From assembly GCF_009797935.1 (NCBI RefSeq), contig NZ_VOLC01000006.1, positions 247,103 through 311,102 on the forward strand: a stretch of DNA of 64,000 nt. Direction: 5' to 3'. Made by a program: the position numbers and the translations under genes. This document shows positions 36,366 to 46,238 of the stretch, piece by piece (position 1 is the first letter of the stretch; the number at the start of each line of letters is the position of its first letter). The notes beneath the pieces are model-generated. The model saw only the letters and a program-made list of their open reading frames with translations, had not been told where the DNA came from and did no database searches. The stretch comes from Lunatibacter salilacus. Its GTDB lineage: Bacteria; Bacteroidota; Bacteroidia; Cytophagales; Cyclobacteriaceae.

Positions 36366-37586
36366 TTATTTCGTCAATTGTTTAGCAATATCGGTTCTGT
36401 AAGCATTCCATGCCGGCAGCAAAGATGCCAATACCCCAATTAAGATCGCAAAGAAAACCAAATATAATTCTTCAACTAAGAAAACATCTGCACGTAAACC
36501 GGCAATGGCTCCTTGATCATAATTTACAACCAAAATAAGAAGGAAAAGGTGCCCAATAAGCAAACCAAGCAATGCACCTAAAAAGGTAAGTAACACCCCC
36601 TCAAGCAGAATATGCCTAAATAGTAACCCCTTAGATGCTCCGATGGTCCGCATCACTGCCAAATCATACTTTCTTTCCTTTAACGAATTGTAAAGTGCAA
36701 TGAATATACCCAGCCCGGAAATTACAATAATGATTACCGCCAAGCCCTGTACCAAGGTCACTCCAATACCAAGTAGTTCAAATAATCTGGAAATCTCAAA
36801 CGATGGCGATGCTGCCTGCAGGGAACTTCTACTATTGATAAATCGCGGCAACTGTACCGCTGCAATCGGATTTCTATACTGAACCAAAAGAGACGTGATT
36901 TCTCTCGGTTCAGTGGTTTCAGGAAAGCCAGTAGTAGTCACAGGCAGTTCCATTAACGCATGGTCATGATCTTCATCATGGGTAAACCAGACGGATTCCA
37001 TGCTGGTAAGTATAAGCTGATCAACGACGCTTCCCTGCTTTTCCATCACACCGGTAATGACATAGTCATGCTCATCATGATCGTGGCTGGCGGAGCCTAT
37101 CCCATGCGAACCTACAAAAGTATCTCCTACCTGTAATCCCAACTTAGTGGCCACATCATGACCTATGACAACGTCAAAGGGTTTTTTCCATGGAGATCCA
37201 GCAGCAAAGCTAACCGCATAGAGCTCCAGATAATCGTGATTAGTTCCCACTATCCTGAATCCCTGATAATTATCTCCCATTCCCAACGGAATGGTATTTT
37301 TTATCAATCGGTTTTTTGATACGCCGATTGCCTCTTCCAGATCTATATTGCCAGTGGGAAAATCAATATGATATACCGAAGACAAAACCAGTTGAAGAGG
37401 ACTTCCTTTGGCCCCTATGACCAAGTCTATTCCAACGGCATCCTTTGTCATTTTATTTTCAAACTGATCTTGCATAAGAAGCAAAACAGTAATTATCGCC
37501 AACCCTAAAGCCAATAGTAAGATATTTAGACTTGTATTTAGCGGCTTGGCTATCAGGTATTTCCAGCTTAATTTAAGTAAATTCAT
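36366..37586 (-). CDS. ABC transporter permease, FtsX/MacB type, with His/Asp-rich loops
   Basis: A 406-residue permease: one N-terminal helix (about 15-38), a large periplasmic MacB-like domain (about 40-265) and a C-terminal FtsX domain of three helices (about 275-400). Two metal-like stretches sit in the periplasmic domain: SHDHDEHDY near residue 166-174 and HDEDHDHAL near 200-208. Such clusters are typical of Zn or other divalent metal binding. The gene overlaps its ATPase partner by four bases (ATGA) and is followed by the DUF3299-like gene. It probably forms a mechanotransmission-type or export complex rather than a classical importer. Confidence 0.85.
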   Translation of the reverse strand: MNLLKLSWKYLIAKPLNTSLNILLLALGLAIITVLLLMQDQFENKMTKDAVGIDLVIGAKGSPLQLVLSSVYHIDFPTGNIDLEEAIGVSKNRLIKNTIPLGMGDNYQGFRIVGTNHDYLELYAVSFAAGSPWKKPFDVVIGHDVATKLGLQVGDTFVGSHGIGSASHDHDEHDYVITGVMEKQGSVVDQLILTSMESVWFTHDEDHDHALMELPVTTTGFPETTEPREITSLLVQYRNPIAAVQLPRFINSRSSLQAASPSFEISRLFELLGIGVTLVQGLAVIIIVISGLGIFIALYNSLKERKYDLAVMRTIGASKGLLFRHILLEGVLLTFLGALLGLLIGHLFLLILVVNYDQGAIAGLRADVFLVEELYLVFFAILIGVLASLLPAWNAYRTDIAKQLTK

Positions 37587-38221
37587 CGATACACCTCCCC
37601 TATCGTCAATTGGTTAGCAATATGATTTTTTACCCGCTGGTCATGGGTAACTACAATAAGAACTGCCTGCAAACGCTTGGCCTGAATTTTAAGCAACCGA
37701 ATCACATTTTCCGCATTTTCATCATCCAGGCTAGCGGTAGGTTCATCCGCCAGAATCACCTTAGGTTCATTGGCCAATGCCCTGGCAATGGATACCCTTT
37801 GTGCCTCACCCTCACTGAGCGTGTCCAGTTTAGCGGATTTCTTATCCGATATACCCAATTCCATGAGGTTTTTTTCGATGGTGTTCTGTTTATTTTTGCC
37901 TACAAAATAATTGGCTATCTGGAGGTTTTCCATGACGGTAAGCGCAGACAGAATGTGAGGTTTTTGAAAAACTATACCAATCTTTTCTCCCCTGAATTTA
38001 TCAAGCGCATTTCCCTTCAGGGAATAAATACTGGTGCCGTCTATGATGACGTCTCCGGATTGCGGTTTTAACAAGCCCCCTAAAATATGTAACAGAGTGG
38101 TTTTTCCTGATCCTGATTTGCCCAATACAAGCAATTCATCACCGGGGTTTAAATGGAGGTCCGGGAGGTCAAATGGGGGTAAATTTTCGTATTTAAAATG
38201 TATGGATTTGGAAATTAACAT
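37583..38221 (-). CDS. ABC transporter ATP-binding protein (LolD/MacB type)
   Basis: A 212-residue ATPase from ATG 38221. Walker A is GKSGSGKTT, the signature LSEGEAQRVSIARAL has SEG where SGG is usual, Walker B is VILADEPTASLDDE and the H-loop VVTHDQ. It is the short MacB/LolD class that energises FtsX-type permeases. The longer frame to 38308 overlaps the preceding kinase gene and has no homology. The start is 16 bases after the kinase stop. Confidence 0.9.
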   Translation of the reverse strand: MLISKSIHFKYENLPPFDLPDLHLNPGDELLVLGKSGSGKTTLLHILGGLLKPQSGDVIIDGTSIYSLKGNALDKFRGEKIGIVFQKPHILSALTVMENLQIANYFVGKNKQNTIEKNLMELGISDKKSAKLDTLSEGEAQRVSIARALANEPKVILADEPTASLDDENAENVIRLLKIQAKRLQAVLIVVTHDQRVKNHIANQLTIGEVYR

Positions 38222-38237
38222 GTTGTTGGTTTTGTCT

Positions 38238-39413
38238 TTACTTAATCGGAATTTCAAGGAGGAAGGTTGTCCCTTTTGAAAGTTCAGTATGAAATGTGAT
38301 TTTTCCACCGATTACTTCCACACATTTTTTCACTATGGATAACCCGAGTCCGGATCCCTCTCTCAATCCTACGTTTTTACCCCTGAAAAAGCGGTCAAAC
38401 AACTGGGACTGTTCAGCAGGGGATATTCCTATCCCCTGATCTCTGATCGATGCCTTTAGCAAGTTATCCTCTACCCAAACCTGAAATTCCACAAGTCCCC
38501 CATCCCTGGAATATTTTACTGCGTTGGATAGAAGGTTTTCCAAAATCTGATACAGTAAATCCATGTCGGAGGTGATCATCCTTGGTAACTTATCGAATTG
38601 GGTAACAATTTTGACGTCATTTTCCACTCCTGCCTTTACCATATCCACTACTTCATTAAGAAATGAAGCGGTGTATATCCGTACAGGCTTATAGTTCATC
38701 TTGTCAGCGTCTGCTTTTCCAAAGAAGAGTACAGAAGTCAGCAAACTATTCAGACTTCTTACTGAATTTTCAATTTTTCCGGCATGTTTGGCGATCTTTA
38801 CTTTAAAAGGATGGTCCTTTTCCGCATATTTTTGTAACAGCTGAGCTGAACTGAGGATAGATGTAAGTGGTGTCTTAAACCCATGGGATACATTCTGAAC
38901 GATCCTTGACTTCAGTTCACTTAGCTCCCGTTCCTTTTCCAGGGCTTTCTGCAGTTCTTTGTTAGCCTCGTTAAGATCCGCGGTCCGTTGCCTTACCTTT
39001 TCCTCTAGTTCGTTATTTAGATTTTGGAGTTCCTTTTCCTTTTTGTCTTTAAAGATGGCCAATTCGATGACCATATTTAACTCGCGGATATTGAAGGGCT
39101 TAATGACGTATGCACTGGGGTTTGTTACTGCTACCTTTTGGAGCGTTTCTGCGTCAGAACTTGCAGTAAGGTAAACCACGGGGATGTTATATTTCTCATT
39201 GATAATTTCCGTCGTCTTTATCCCGTCTAGCTTTCCAGATAGATTAATATCCATCATGACGATGTCCGCCCTGTTGTTTTCCAGAATTTCCAAAGCCATT
39301 TCACCCGAATCAGCCATCCCAATAATTTCATGATGATTTTTTTCAAGTGCCTTTTTTAATAAAAGGGCTGAAACAGTATCATCTTCAGTAATTAAAATTT
39401 TTAAAGAAAACAT
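38238..39413 (-). CDS. Receiver-histidine kinase fusion (REC-HisKA-HATPase)
   Basis: A 391-residue protein with an N-terminal receiver (about 4-120, phospho-acceptor Asp55 in DIVMMDINLSG, with Lys in VIKPF), a coiled coil (about 122-165), HisKA with His177, and HATPase (NLLSNAVKYS, DQGIGIS, GSGLGL). The box around His177 reads VSHGFKTPL: the usual acidic residue right after His is Gly. That residue normally acts as base in phosphotransfer, so kinase activity may be reduced. There are no membrane segments. It can receive phosphate from another kinase, and the sensor kinase gene lies 39 bases upstream. Confidence 0.88.
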   Translation of the reverse strand: MFSLKILITEDDTVSALLLKKALEKNHHEIIGMADSGEMALEILENNRADIVMMDINLSGKLDGIKTTEIINEKYNIPVVYLTASSDAETLQKVAVTNPSAYVIKPFNIRELNMVIELAIFKDKKEKELQNLNNELEEKVRQRTADLNEANKELQKALEKERELSELKSRIVQNVSHGFKTPLTSILSSAQLLQKYAEKDHPFKVKIAKHAGKIENSVRSLNSLLTSVLFFGKADADKMNYKPVRIYTASFLNEVVDMVKAGVENDVKIVTQFDKLPRMITSDMDLLYQILENLLSNAVKYSRDGGLVEFQVWVEDNLLKASIRDQGIGISPAEQSQLFDRFFRGKNVGLREGSGLGLSIVKKCVEVIGGKITFHTELSKGTTFLLEIPIK

Positions 39414-39452
39414 GTAGCTAAAATTTGTTATGTCTGACTCGATTTCAGAAAT

Positions 39453-42400
39453 TTATGTAAACAATGGTATTTCAATAATTACTTCCGTTCCTTTTCCCTT
39501 TGTACTTTTTATATCAATAGTGCCCGATAGTTGGTCCAAAAGCTGCTTGGTCACCGCCAATCCGAGACCTGCGCCTTCGAATTTCCGGTCATATCCATTA
39601 CTTTCCTGCTCAAACGGTGAAAATAATTTATCTAAGTATTCCTCACCGATACCAATACCCTGGTCCGTTACTTTTAGGAAAAGGTTTTCCCCTTTCTTCT
39701 CTATCTCAATGGTAACCACCCCTTCATTAGAGTATTTTATTGCATTTCCGACTACATGATTAATTATCATAGTAATATACTCCCGTTCAATATTGCCAAC
39801 AAAAGGCTTGGTTCGGTGCTTTACGGTCACCAATATGCCTTTCTTAATTGCCGAAGATTTGTGGGGCAGCAAGATTTTAGAAAAGAAATCATTGATATTC
39901 GTTACTTCATAATTGATGTCTCTTTTGTCCGACTGAATTTTAGACAAATCGAGAATTGCATTTATAGTATGGAGCAACCTCTCTCCGCTTTCTTGGATTA
40001 TTTGAACCTGGGAAGCGAGGTGGGGTTGGTCCTGAATATTTCCAAGAATGTTTTCTGCGCTTCCCAAAATCCCGTTTAGGGGTGTACGAATTTCATGACT
40101 CATATTTGCTAAGATACTACTCTTTAACATACTTACCTCCTCAGCCCGGTCTTTGGCTAACTTTAAACCTTCTTCATATTCTTTCTTTTGCGAGATATCC
40201 CTAAAAATATTAAGCAAAAATGCATTATCTTCAAAGTCTGATTGCATGCGTGCAATAAATAATTCCACCTCTTTGTCCCCGGACTTAAATGGCATCCGCA
40301 TCTCCCGTTTAAATCCGCTGCCGTTCATCCTTTCAATTTCAGCCAACATAGTCGCACGCTCCTTTTGGTAAAAGGTTGGATCGCGGAAAAGGAATGACAG
40401 TCCATTTTCAATCAACTCCTCTTCTTTCACGCCGGCAAGCCTACAAAGGGCAGGATTCGCCGCAATTACTATACCACCAGCTACAGAAAGCATCAATCCG
40501 TCTACGGAGCTATTCCACACATTTTTGAACTGATCCTCCGTTTTTTTAATTTCCACTTTTTTTCTAGCAAGGTCACTTTTGAGTACTCCCTGATATCTGA
40601 ACTGCACGAATAAAAAGTTTAACAAAATGCCCAAACCAACAAATACGATTACCACCAACGCTATAAACCAACCCTGAAGATAATAGGGGTAATTTACGGT
40701 AAACGGATCTGCATAGGTCACTTCTGAATTAACCTGCTGGCCCAAACTGGATTTTAGCATGAGTTGGTATTCGCCGGGAGGAAGGTTGTTGAAGTAAATC
40801 CTGTTTTCTCTGGGATTTTCAATGGTTCGCCATTCATCATGCAAGCCAATTAATTTGTAACTCACTGTTAAATATGGCCATGACGCAAAACTCACAGCCC
40901 TATAATCTACAGATACATTGTTATATGCATAAGGTATATTTGAGGTTGATGTTGGAATAGACACATCCGAGACTACCGTGATTTTTTCTATATACGTTTT
41001 AGGAGCAGTGATTCGCTGATTATCCTCCTCCGGAATATAAACTGATACTCCATTTTGTGTGCCTATAAAAATTCTGCCTGCCCCAGCCATCTGCAAAGCA
41101 CCACGACTGACTTCATTCCCGATCAGACCGTTCCGTTCGTTAAATTGACGAATCCGGTTATTTTCAAGTACAAAAACTCCAAAATTAGTCCCCAGCCAAA
41201 GTCTAGCCTGATCATCCTCCAATATGGTGTACACCGGATTTCTAACAGTATCTCCATTCAAACTGAATAGTTTTAATTTGTCATCTTCCAAAAAAAACAA
41301 GCCGTCTTCAGTTGCAATCAGCAAAGTATCATTTCTCAGGAGGTAGTCATAGCCTGAAATCCTAATATATGATAAACCTATGTCTGGATCGTTGGAATAG
41401 GTATTCTCTCCATTGTCCAAGATTATCCACTTATCCTGAATTTTCCCTGTTTTTCTGATAAAATTTCCGGAGAACCCTTCTTGCTGAGTTATGTTTTCTA
41501 AATATTCCTCAAAGGGAGCTGTGGGACCATTTTCGTCGATTGGTGCTTTCCAAAGGTGATTGTGCGTAATGACGAATAGACTGTCTTCCCTTACCTCCAC
41601 GTAGTTAACCGGTTCGTCTGTAGGTAGGGATACTTTTTGCCAGTCAAAGCTTTCGGGATCTATAAACCCAAGTCCTGTTTTATAAGCTCCAAACCAGATT
41701 TTCCCAAATTTATCCCTGGAAAAATTCATCACCCTATTTAATTTTGCTTCATATGGGTCAGAGAACTCAACTGACTTAAGTATTTGGGTGCCATCCCAAA
41801 TTTGATAGCCATTGTTATATCCTAAAATATAAGTAGTGGGGGCCAAATAATGTATAGCTGAAATATCGGTCTCCGGCAAACCGATACGCTTATCAAAACT
41901 TTGGAACCTGAGACTTGATAGTATCGCGGCACCCCTATATGTACCCAACCAAGTAGCACCTTCCCTATCCACAAAAGTACTTTGCACATAATTTACATTC
42001 AATTCGTCGCTGACTGATAATTCCGTAATAGCCTTGGACCTGAAATTGCGTTTGTATAATTGGGAATTATAAAAAAAATAAAGATCCCCATTATTTTCAA
42101 AAAGTCCGTAGGAGTCTTTTTCTGAGTTAATTATACCTGAAAAACCATAAAATATCGGCCCATCAATTTGGCCCAGACGGTCACTTTTGTAGAGCGAATT
42201 CTTTGAGAGGTAATAATAGGAGCTATCCAGATCATTATATACCACCTGTAATACAGGCTCCGGAAGATTTTCTGTGGATAAGGTAACTTCCTCAAAAGTA
42301 TCATCAGTTAGTTTAAAAACACACTTATTGAAAACAAAATGCAATTCCCCTTCAGCAGATGTAAAGATCGAAGTGAACCTTCCAAATGAACCAATATCAA

Positions 42401-42893
42401 TGTCATATTTTCGGATCAACTCTCCAGCCATGTCCTGCACCACTAATTGGTCCCCTACCACTAAAAAAAGTGATTTCTCCTTCCCTGAACCTCCAATATA
42501 TAGTTGAGTATTTGATTGGTTGGATTCCTCCACATCCTTAGCTATGGATAGGGGGATGCGGTGCCATGCTGACAAATCATAATAATAGACAACTGGTTTG
42601 CCTCTGGATTGGTAAATCCATACATGTCCATCCTGATCTATAGTAAGTAGCTGGGTGGCGTAGGATTGCAAAAGTAATTCTTCTGGCAATAGCTTCATGG
42701 ATATGCCGTCCGAGTACCTGACCCCCTTATCCGTTGCCAACCAAATAAATCCATTAGCATCTTGGTTTATTGCATAAATCGACTCGGAAGTTAGGTCAAA
42801 ACCCCTAATCTGTTTGGAAGATTTAAAGGTTTGCCCCGACGAATTCCCGAACACCCACAAAAAGATTAATACAAAAGAGATGCACTTATTCAT
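39453..42893 (-). CDS. Propeller-sensor histidine kinase (Reg_prop, Y_Y_Y, PAS, HisKA, HATPase)
   Basis: A 1146-residue membrane kinase. Signal peptide (about 4-20) leads to a periplasmic two-component-regulator propeller region (about 25-640), a Y_Y_Y domain (about 660-735) and one transmembrane helix near 743-766 (WFIALVVIVFVGLGI). A cytoplasmic PAS (about 785-905), HisKA with His933 in NMSHEIRTPLNG and HATPase follow (GNAIKYS, DQGIGIG, GAGLGL). Unlike the classic Bacteroides hybrid systems that regulate glycan use, it ends after the HATPase: no REC and no AraC DNA-binding domain. Output probably passes to the REC-kinase encoded next. No susC/susD genes are near. Confidence 0.9.
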   Translation of the reverse strand: MNKCISFVLIFLWVFGNSSGQTFKSSKQIRGFDLTSESIYAINQDANGFIWLATDKGVRYSDGISMKLLPEELLLQSYATQLLTIDQDGHVWIYQSRGKPVVYYYDLSAWHRIPLSIAKDVEESNQSNTQLYIGGSGKEKSLFLVVGDQLVVQDMAGELIRKYDIDIGSFGRFTSIFTSAEGELHFVFNKCVFKLTDDTFEEVTLSTENLPEPVLQVVYNDLDSSYYYLSKNSLYKSDRLGQIDGPIFYGFSGIINSEKDSYGLFENNGDLYFFYNSQLYKRNFRSKAITELSVSDELNVNYVQSTFVDREGATWLGTYRGAAILSSLRFQSFDKRIGLPETDISAIHYLAPTTYILGYNNGYQIWDGTQILKSVEFSDPYEAKLNRVMNFSRDKFGKIWFGAYKTGLGFIDPESFDWQKVSLPTDEPVNYVEVREDSLFVITHNHLWKAPIDENGPTAPFEEYLENITQQEGFSGNFIRKTGKIQDKWIILDNGENTYSNDPDIGLSYIRISGYDYLLRNDTLLIATEDGLFFLEDDKLKLFSLNGDTVRNPVYTILEDDQARLWLGTNFGVFVLENNRIRQFNERNGLIGNEVSRGALQMAGAGRIFIGTQNGVSVYIPEEDNQRITAPKTYIEKITVVSDVSIPTSTSNIPYAYNNVSVDYRAVSFASWPYLTVSYKLIGLHDEWRTIENPRENRIYFNNLPPGEYQLMLKSSLGQQVNSEVTYADPFTVNYPYYLQGWFIALVVIVFVGLGILLNFLFVQFRYQGVLKSDLARKKVEIKKTEDQFKNVWNSSVDGLMLSVAGGIVIAANPALCRLAGVKEEELIENGLSFLFRDPTFYQKERATMLAEIERMNGSGFKREMRMPFKSGDKEVELFIARMQSDFEDNAFLLNIFRDISQKKEYEEGLKLAKDRAEEVSMLKSSILANMSHEIRTPLNGILGSAENILGNIQDQPHLASQVQIIQESGERLLHTINAILDLSKIQSDKRDINYEVTNINDFFSKILLPHKSSAIKKGILVTVKHRTKPFVGNIEREYITMIINHVVGNAIKYSNEGVVTIEIEKKGENLFLKVTDQGIGIGEEYLDKLFSPFEQESNGYDRKFEGAGLGLAVTKQLLDQLSGTIDIKSTKGKGTEVIIEIPLFT

Positions 42894-42969
42894 GATTAGC
42901 TGTTACGAGGTTAAATTTAGAAAAAGTTATCAATACTCTAAATTAAATTGATAATGTTTCGCATTTCTT

Positions 42970-42999
42970 TTTGTGGTAGGCCTTATTCTTATAATTTTG
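42970..42999 (+). promoter_or_regulatory. Putative sucD promoter
   Basis: TTTG at 42970-42973 and TAATTTTG at 42992-42999 match the -33 and -7 Bacteroidota boxes with an 18-base spacer, 24 bases before the sucD ATG. Confidence 0.6.
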
Positions 43000-43023
43000 T
43001 AGCAAATCTTTAAAAATCGCATT

Positions 43024-43905
43024 ATGAGTGTTTTGATAAATAATAGTTCAAAAGTAATTGTGCAAGGTTTCACCGGAAACGAGGGTTCTTTCCATGCACA
43101 ACAAATGATTGAATACGGAACCAACGTTGTTGGTGGAGTTACACCCGGAAAAGGAGGATCAACTCACCTGGGCAAACCCGTGTTCAATACGGTGGAAGAT
43201 GCAATTAGCTCTACTGGAGCAAATACATCCATTATTTTTGTTCCTCCTGCCTTTGCCGCTGACGCCATCTTAGAAGCAGCAGATGCCGGCATCAAAGTGA
43301 TCATAGCGATTACAGAAGGTATTCCAGTCAAAGATATGATGAAGGTAAAACCTTATGTCAAGAAAAAAGGAGCCACTCTAATTGGGCCTAACTGTCCGGG
43401 AGTAATTACACCGGGACAAGCTAAAGTGGGAATTATGCCCGGTTTTGTATTTCGGTCAGGAAGAGTTGGAGTAGTCTCTAAGTCAGGAACACTGACCTAT
43501 GAAGCTGCCGATCAAATTTCCAAGGCAGGCTTAGGTGTCTCTACAGCCATCGGTATTGGCGGTGACCCGATAATCGGTACGTCTACCAAGGAGGCTGTGC
43601 AGCTCCTGATGGAGGATCCTGAAACCGATGCCATCGTAATGATCGGCGAAATCGGCGGAAATTATGAGGCTGAAGCAGCCAAATGGATCAAGGAAAACGG
43701 GAATAAAAAACCAGTGGTCGGCTTCATAGCGGGACAGACTGCTCCTCCAGGCCGAAGAATGGGTCACGCAGGGGCCATCGTCGGAGGCAAAGATGATACC
43801 GCCGAAGCGAAAATGAGAATTATGAGAGAAAATGGTATCTATGTAGCCGAAACCCCAGCAGAAATTGGGGAAGTAATGGCAAAGGCCCTTGGGGTTGATG
43901 CATAA
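43024..43905 (+). CDS. sucD: Succinyl-CoA synthetase (ADP/GDP-forming) subunit alpha
   Basis: A 293-residue TCA-cycle subunit that binds CoA and carries the phosphohistidine. Visible: [19 protein letters not shown] at the N terminus, [18 protein letters not shown], and [13 protein letters not shown] containing the active-site His. The beta subunit gene (sucC) is not in the window, so the pair is split here. The gene stands alone with its own promoter and terminator. Confidence 0.95.
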   Translation: MSVLINNSSKVIVQGFTGNEGSFHAQQMIEYGTNVVGGVTPGKGGSTHLGKPVFNTVEDAISSTGANTSIIFVPPAFAADAILEAADAGIKVIIAITEGIPVKDMMKVKPYVKKKGATLIGPNCPGVITPGQAKVGIMPGFVFRSGRVGVVSKSGTLTYEAADQISKAGLGVSTAIGIGGDPIIGTSTKEAVQLLMEDPETDAIVMIGEIGGNYEAEAAKWIKENGNKKPVVGFIAGQTAPPGRRMGHAGAIVGGKDDTAEAKMRIMRENGIYVAETPAEIGEVMAKALGVDA

Positions 43906-43933
43906 TCGTATTTGAAATATGTTTTAATAACTG

Positions 43934-43967
43934 GAGAGGATAATTCAATTATCCTCTCTTTTTTTAT
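43934..43967 (+). terminator. Terminator after sucD
   Basis: A perfect 11-bp stem (GAGAGGATAAT and ATTATCCTCTC) closes on a three-base loop and is followed by a long T run. Confidence 0.92.
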
Positions 43968-44188
43968 GTACCTATTGACACGAAAGCTTTTTCTTGAGGT
44001 AACTATATTTAAGCAAAAACAGAGCGATTATGCTGTCCTTCCCCTTTTCTTAACCTGTTGTCAAGGATTTGCCCCATTTTGTCAATAGCTTCAATCTCCC
44101 ACCTATCACAATCCCATTGATTATATCGTGATAATTATCTATATTTTGATTCCAATTAACACATCATAACCAATTGATTAATTGTCCT

Positions 44189-46147
44189 ATGTCCCAAAAA
44201 TTGCTCATTGGAGTCTTTTTATTTATTCAGGTCACTACGCTACAGGCGCAGGGGACCTTAGACTATACGAAGGATATAATTCCCACGCTTAAAACTCACT
44301 GCTACTCCTGCCACAACGTAGGAAATTCAAAAGGGGGTATCAACCTGGAGAAATATGAAGAAGAGGGGAGAATCATCAAAGACGGGCAACTTTGGCTTCA
44401 TGTGATCGATCAAGTCAAAACCAATGCCATGCCTCCCAGCCACAAGCCGCCACTTTCTGCGGAGGATTACCACATTCTGGTGGACGGAATCAACGATATC
44501 TTGGTAAAGTCATTGCAAAACAAAACCCCTGGAAAAGTAATCATCCGAAGGTTAAACCATACCGAATATCACTATACGGTCATGGACTTGACTGGCATCT
44601 CCTTTGATGCCAAAAACAGGTTCCCCTCAGACGGTTCTGGGGGCAGCGGATTTGATAATCAGGGAGGTTCACTTTTTTTCACTCCTCTAAAGATGGAAAG
44701 ATATTATGATGCAGCGGAGGAAATTATTGAAGAAGTATATCAGGACCGGGCGAAATGGGATAAATTGGTTCCCTTTACGTACAAACTTACCCTTTGGCAG
44801 CGGTTTTTAACTTGGATCAAAAGCACCTTGTTTTCCTCCTTCAATCCGGTAAATCCTCCGGTGGAGGCAGCAGAGAAGGTTATCTATCCCTTCGCCAGCA
44901 GTGCTTACCGGAGATTTTTGAAAAGTGAAGAAAAAGAGAAGTTGTTGACCCTCTTTGAAAAGGTGTATGCGAACAACCACTCCATGCAAAATCCGGAACG
45001 GTTCGACAGAAGTGTCGGCGAAGTATTTAAAGCCGTTTTGATTGCTCCTTCCTTTCTTTACAAAATGGAAGAAGAGCCTGACGTGGAAAAACCGGTTCCA
45101 GTAAGCGATTTTGAAATGGCCACACGCCTATCCTATTTTCTTTGGTGCAGTATGCCGGATCAGGAACTCTTTCAATTGGCAGCATCCGGCAAATTGCAGG
45201 AAGACGAAGTGTTGGAACAACAGGTTACCCGGATGCTTGAAGACCCCAAAGCTCTGCGTTTCGCGGAATCGTTTGTTACTCAGTGGTTAGGTATCACGAA
45301 ATTGAAAGATCCAAATGCTCCTCTGGGGGATTTGGCTAAATTCCCCCTATTTACCGAAGCAATCAAAGATGCCATGTATAGGGAGACAACAGCCTATTTC
45401 TACCACATATTAACAGATGGAGGAAATTTTCTGGACCTCATCAAAAGCGATTATACCTTTCTGAATGAAGACCTAGCTGAATTTTACGGCGTAAAGGGAG
45501 TAAAAGGAGAGGAATTTCAACAGGTCAATGTGACGGATGGTATACGTGGTGGGTTGTTGGGCATGGGCAGTGTATTGGCCGTGACTTCTTTACCTACGCG
45601 TACCAGTCCCGTACTTCGTGGTAAGTGGGTAATGGAAGAAATTTTGGGTATCTCTCCACCTCCACCCCCACCAGACGTAAGTGAGCTATCCGAAGATGAA
45701 AGTTTGCATGAGGATCTGGGATTAAGGGCTTTGTTGGAGCGGCACCGCTCTGATCCGGCCTGTCAATCCTGCCACGAAAAGATGGACCCACTAGGGATTG
45801 GATTGGAAAATTTCGACGCTGTCGGAAGATGGAGAGATTCCTATGGCAATACACCCATTGATGCGTCAGGAGTCTTGTCAACTGGCGAAAAATTTCAAGG
45901 GCCCGTAGATCTCAAACTCTTGCTGATGGAAGAAAAGGAAAAATTTGCCCGTAACCTCACCATCAAGTTCCTGTCCTATTCTGTAGGCAGAGGCGTGTTA
46001 TTTACAGATGAGACCGCCGTTAGGGAGCTCTCTGACAAATTGATCGCGACGAACTTTCAACCCAATCTGTTTATTGCGGATTTAGTAAAAAGTTACCCTT
46101 TCCGAATGAAAATAAAGGATTTCCAAAAAAGATCCACTGAAATATAA
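44189..46147 (+). CDS. DUF1592 multi-domain protein with cytochrome-like haem motifs
   Basis: A 652-residue exported protein of the Planctomycetes-type DUF1587-DUF1592-DUF1588-DUF1585 architecture. It has a signal peptide (about 5-22, TLQAQ) and a PSCyt-like haem site CYSCH at 38-42. RRLNHTEYHYTVMDLTG (DUF1587), central DUF1595/1592 helices, and PACQSCHEKMDPLG (second CxxCH, Cys525, DUF1588) follow. The likely function is periplasmic electron transfer or oxidation of an unknown substrate. The DUF1552 gene comes 91 bases later; the two families travel together in many genomes. ATG 44189 is preferred to a TTG at 44174. Confidence 0.88.
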   Translation: MSQKLLIGVFLFIQVTTLQAQGTLDYTKDIIPTLKTHCYSCHNVGNSKGGINLEKYEEEGRIIKDGQLWLHVIDQVKTNAMPPSHKPPLSAEDYHILVDGINDILVKSLQNKTPGKVIIRRLNHTEYHYTVMDLTGISFDAKNRFPSDGSGGSGFDNQGGSLFFTPLKMERYYDAAEEIIEEVYQDRAKWDKLVPFTYKLTLWQRFLTWIKSTLFSSFNPVNPPVEAAEKVIYPFASSAYRRFLKSEEKEKLLTLFEKVYANNHSMQNPERFDRSVGEVFKAVLIAPSFLYKMEEEPDVEKPVPVSDFEMATRLSYFLWCSMPDQELFQLAASGKLQEDEVLEQQVTRMLEDPKALRFAESFVTQWLGITKLKDPNAPLGDLAKFPLFTEAIKDAMYRETTAYFYHILTDGGNFLDLIKSDYTFLNEDLAEFYGVKGVKGEEFQQVNVTDGIRGGLLGMGSVLAVTSLPTRTSPVLRGKWVMEEILGISPPPPPPDVSELSEDESLHEDLGLRALLERHRSDPACQSCHEKMDPLGIGLENFDAVGRWRDSYGNTPIDASGVLSTGEKFQGPVDLKLLLMEEKEKFARNLTIKFLSYSVGRGVLFTDETAVRELSDKLIATNFQPNLFIADLVKSYPFRMKIKDFQKRSTEI

Positions 46148-46238
46148 AATTTACTGGACATAATATTTGTGTTGGTATAAATCGAAAACTTCGTTAACTT
46201 GCTCATATTGACAAGCAACGACCAAATAAATAACCGAG

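Noticed and set aside
37610..38071. 153-codon plus-strand frame opposite the ABC ATPase
   Set aside because: Antisense shadow of the Walker and signature region.
39453..42893. Classic Bacteroides hybrid two-component system for polysaccharide use
   Set aside because: The protein ends after the HATPase domain with no REC or AraC domain, and no susC/susD or glycoside hydrolase genes are nearby.
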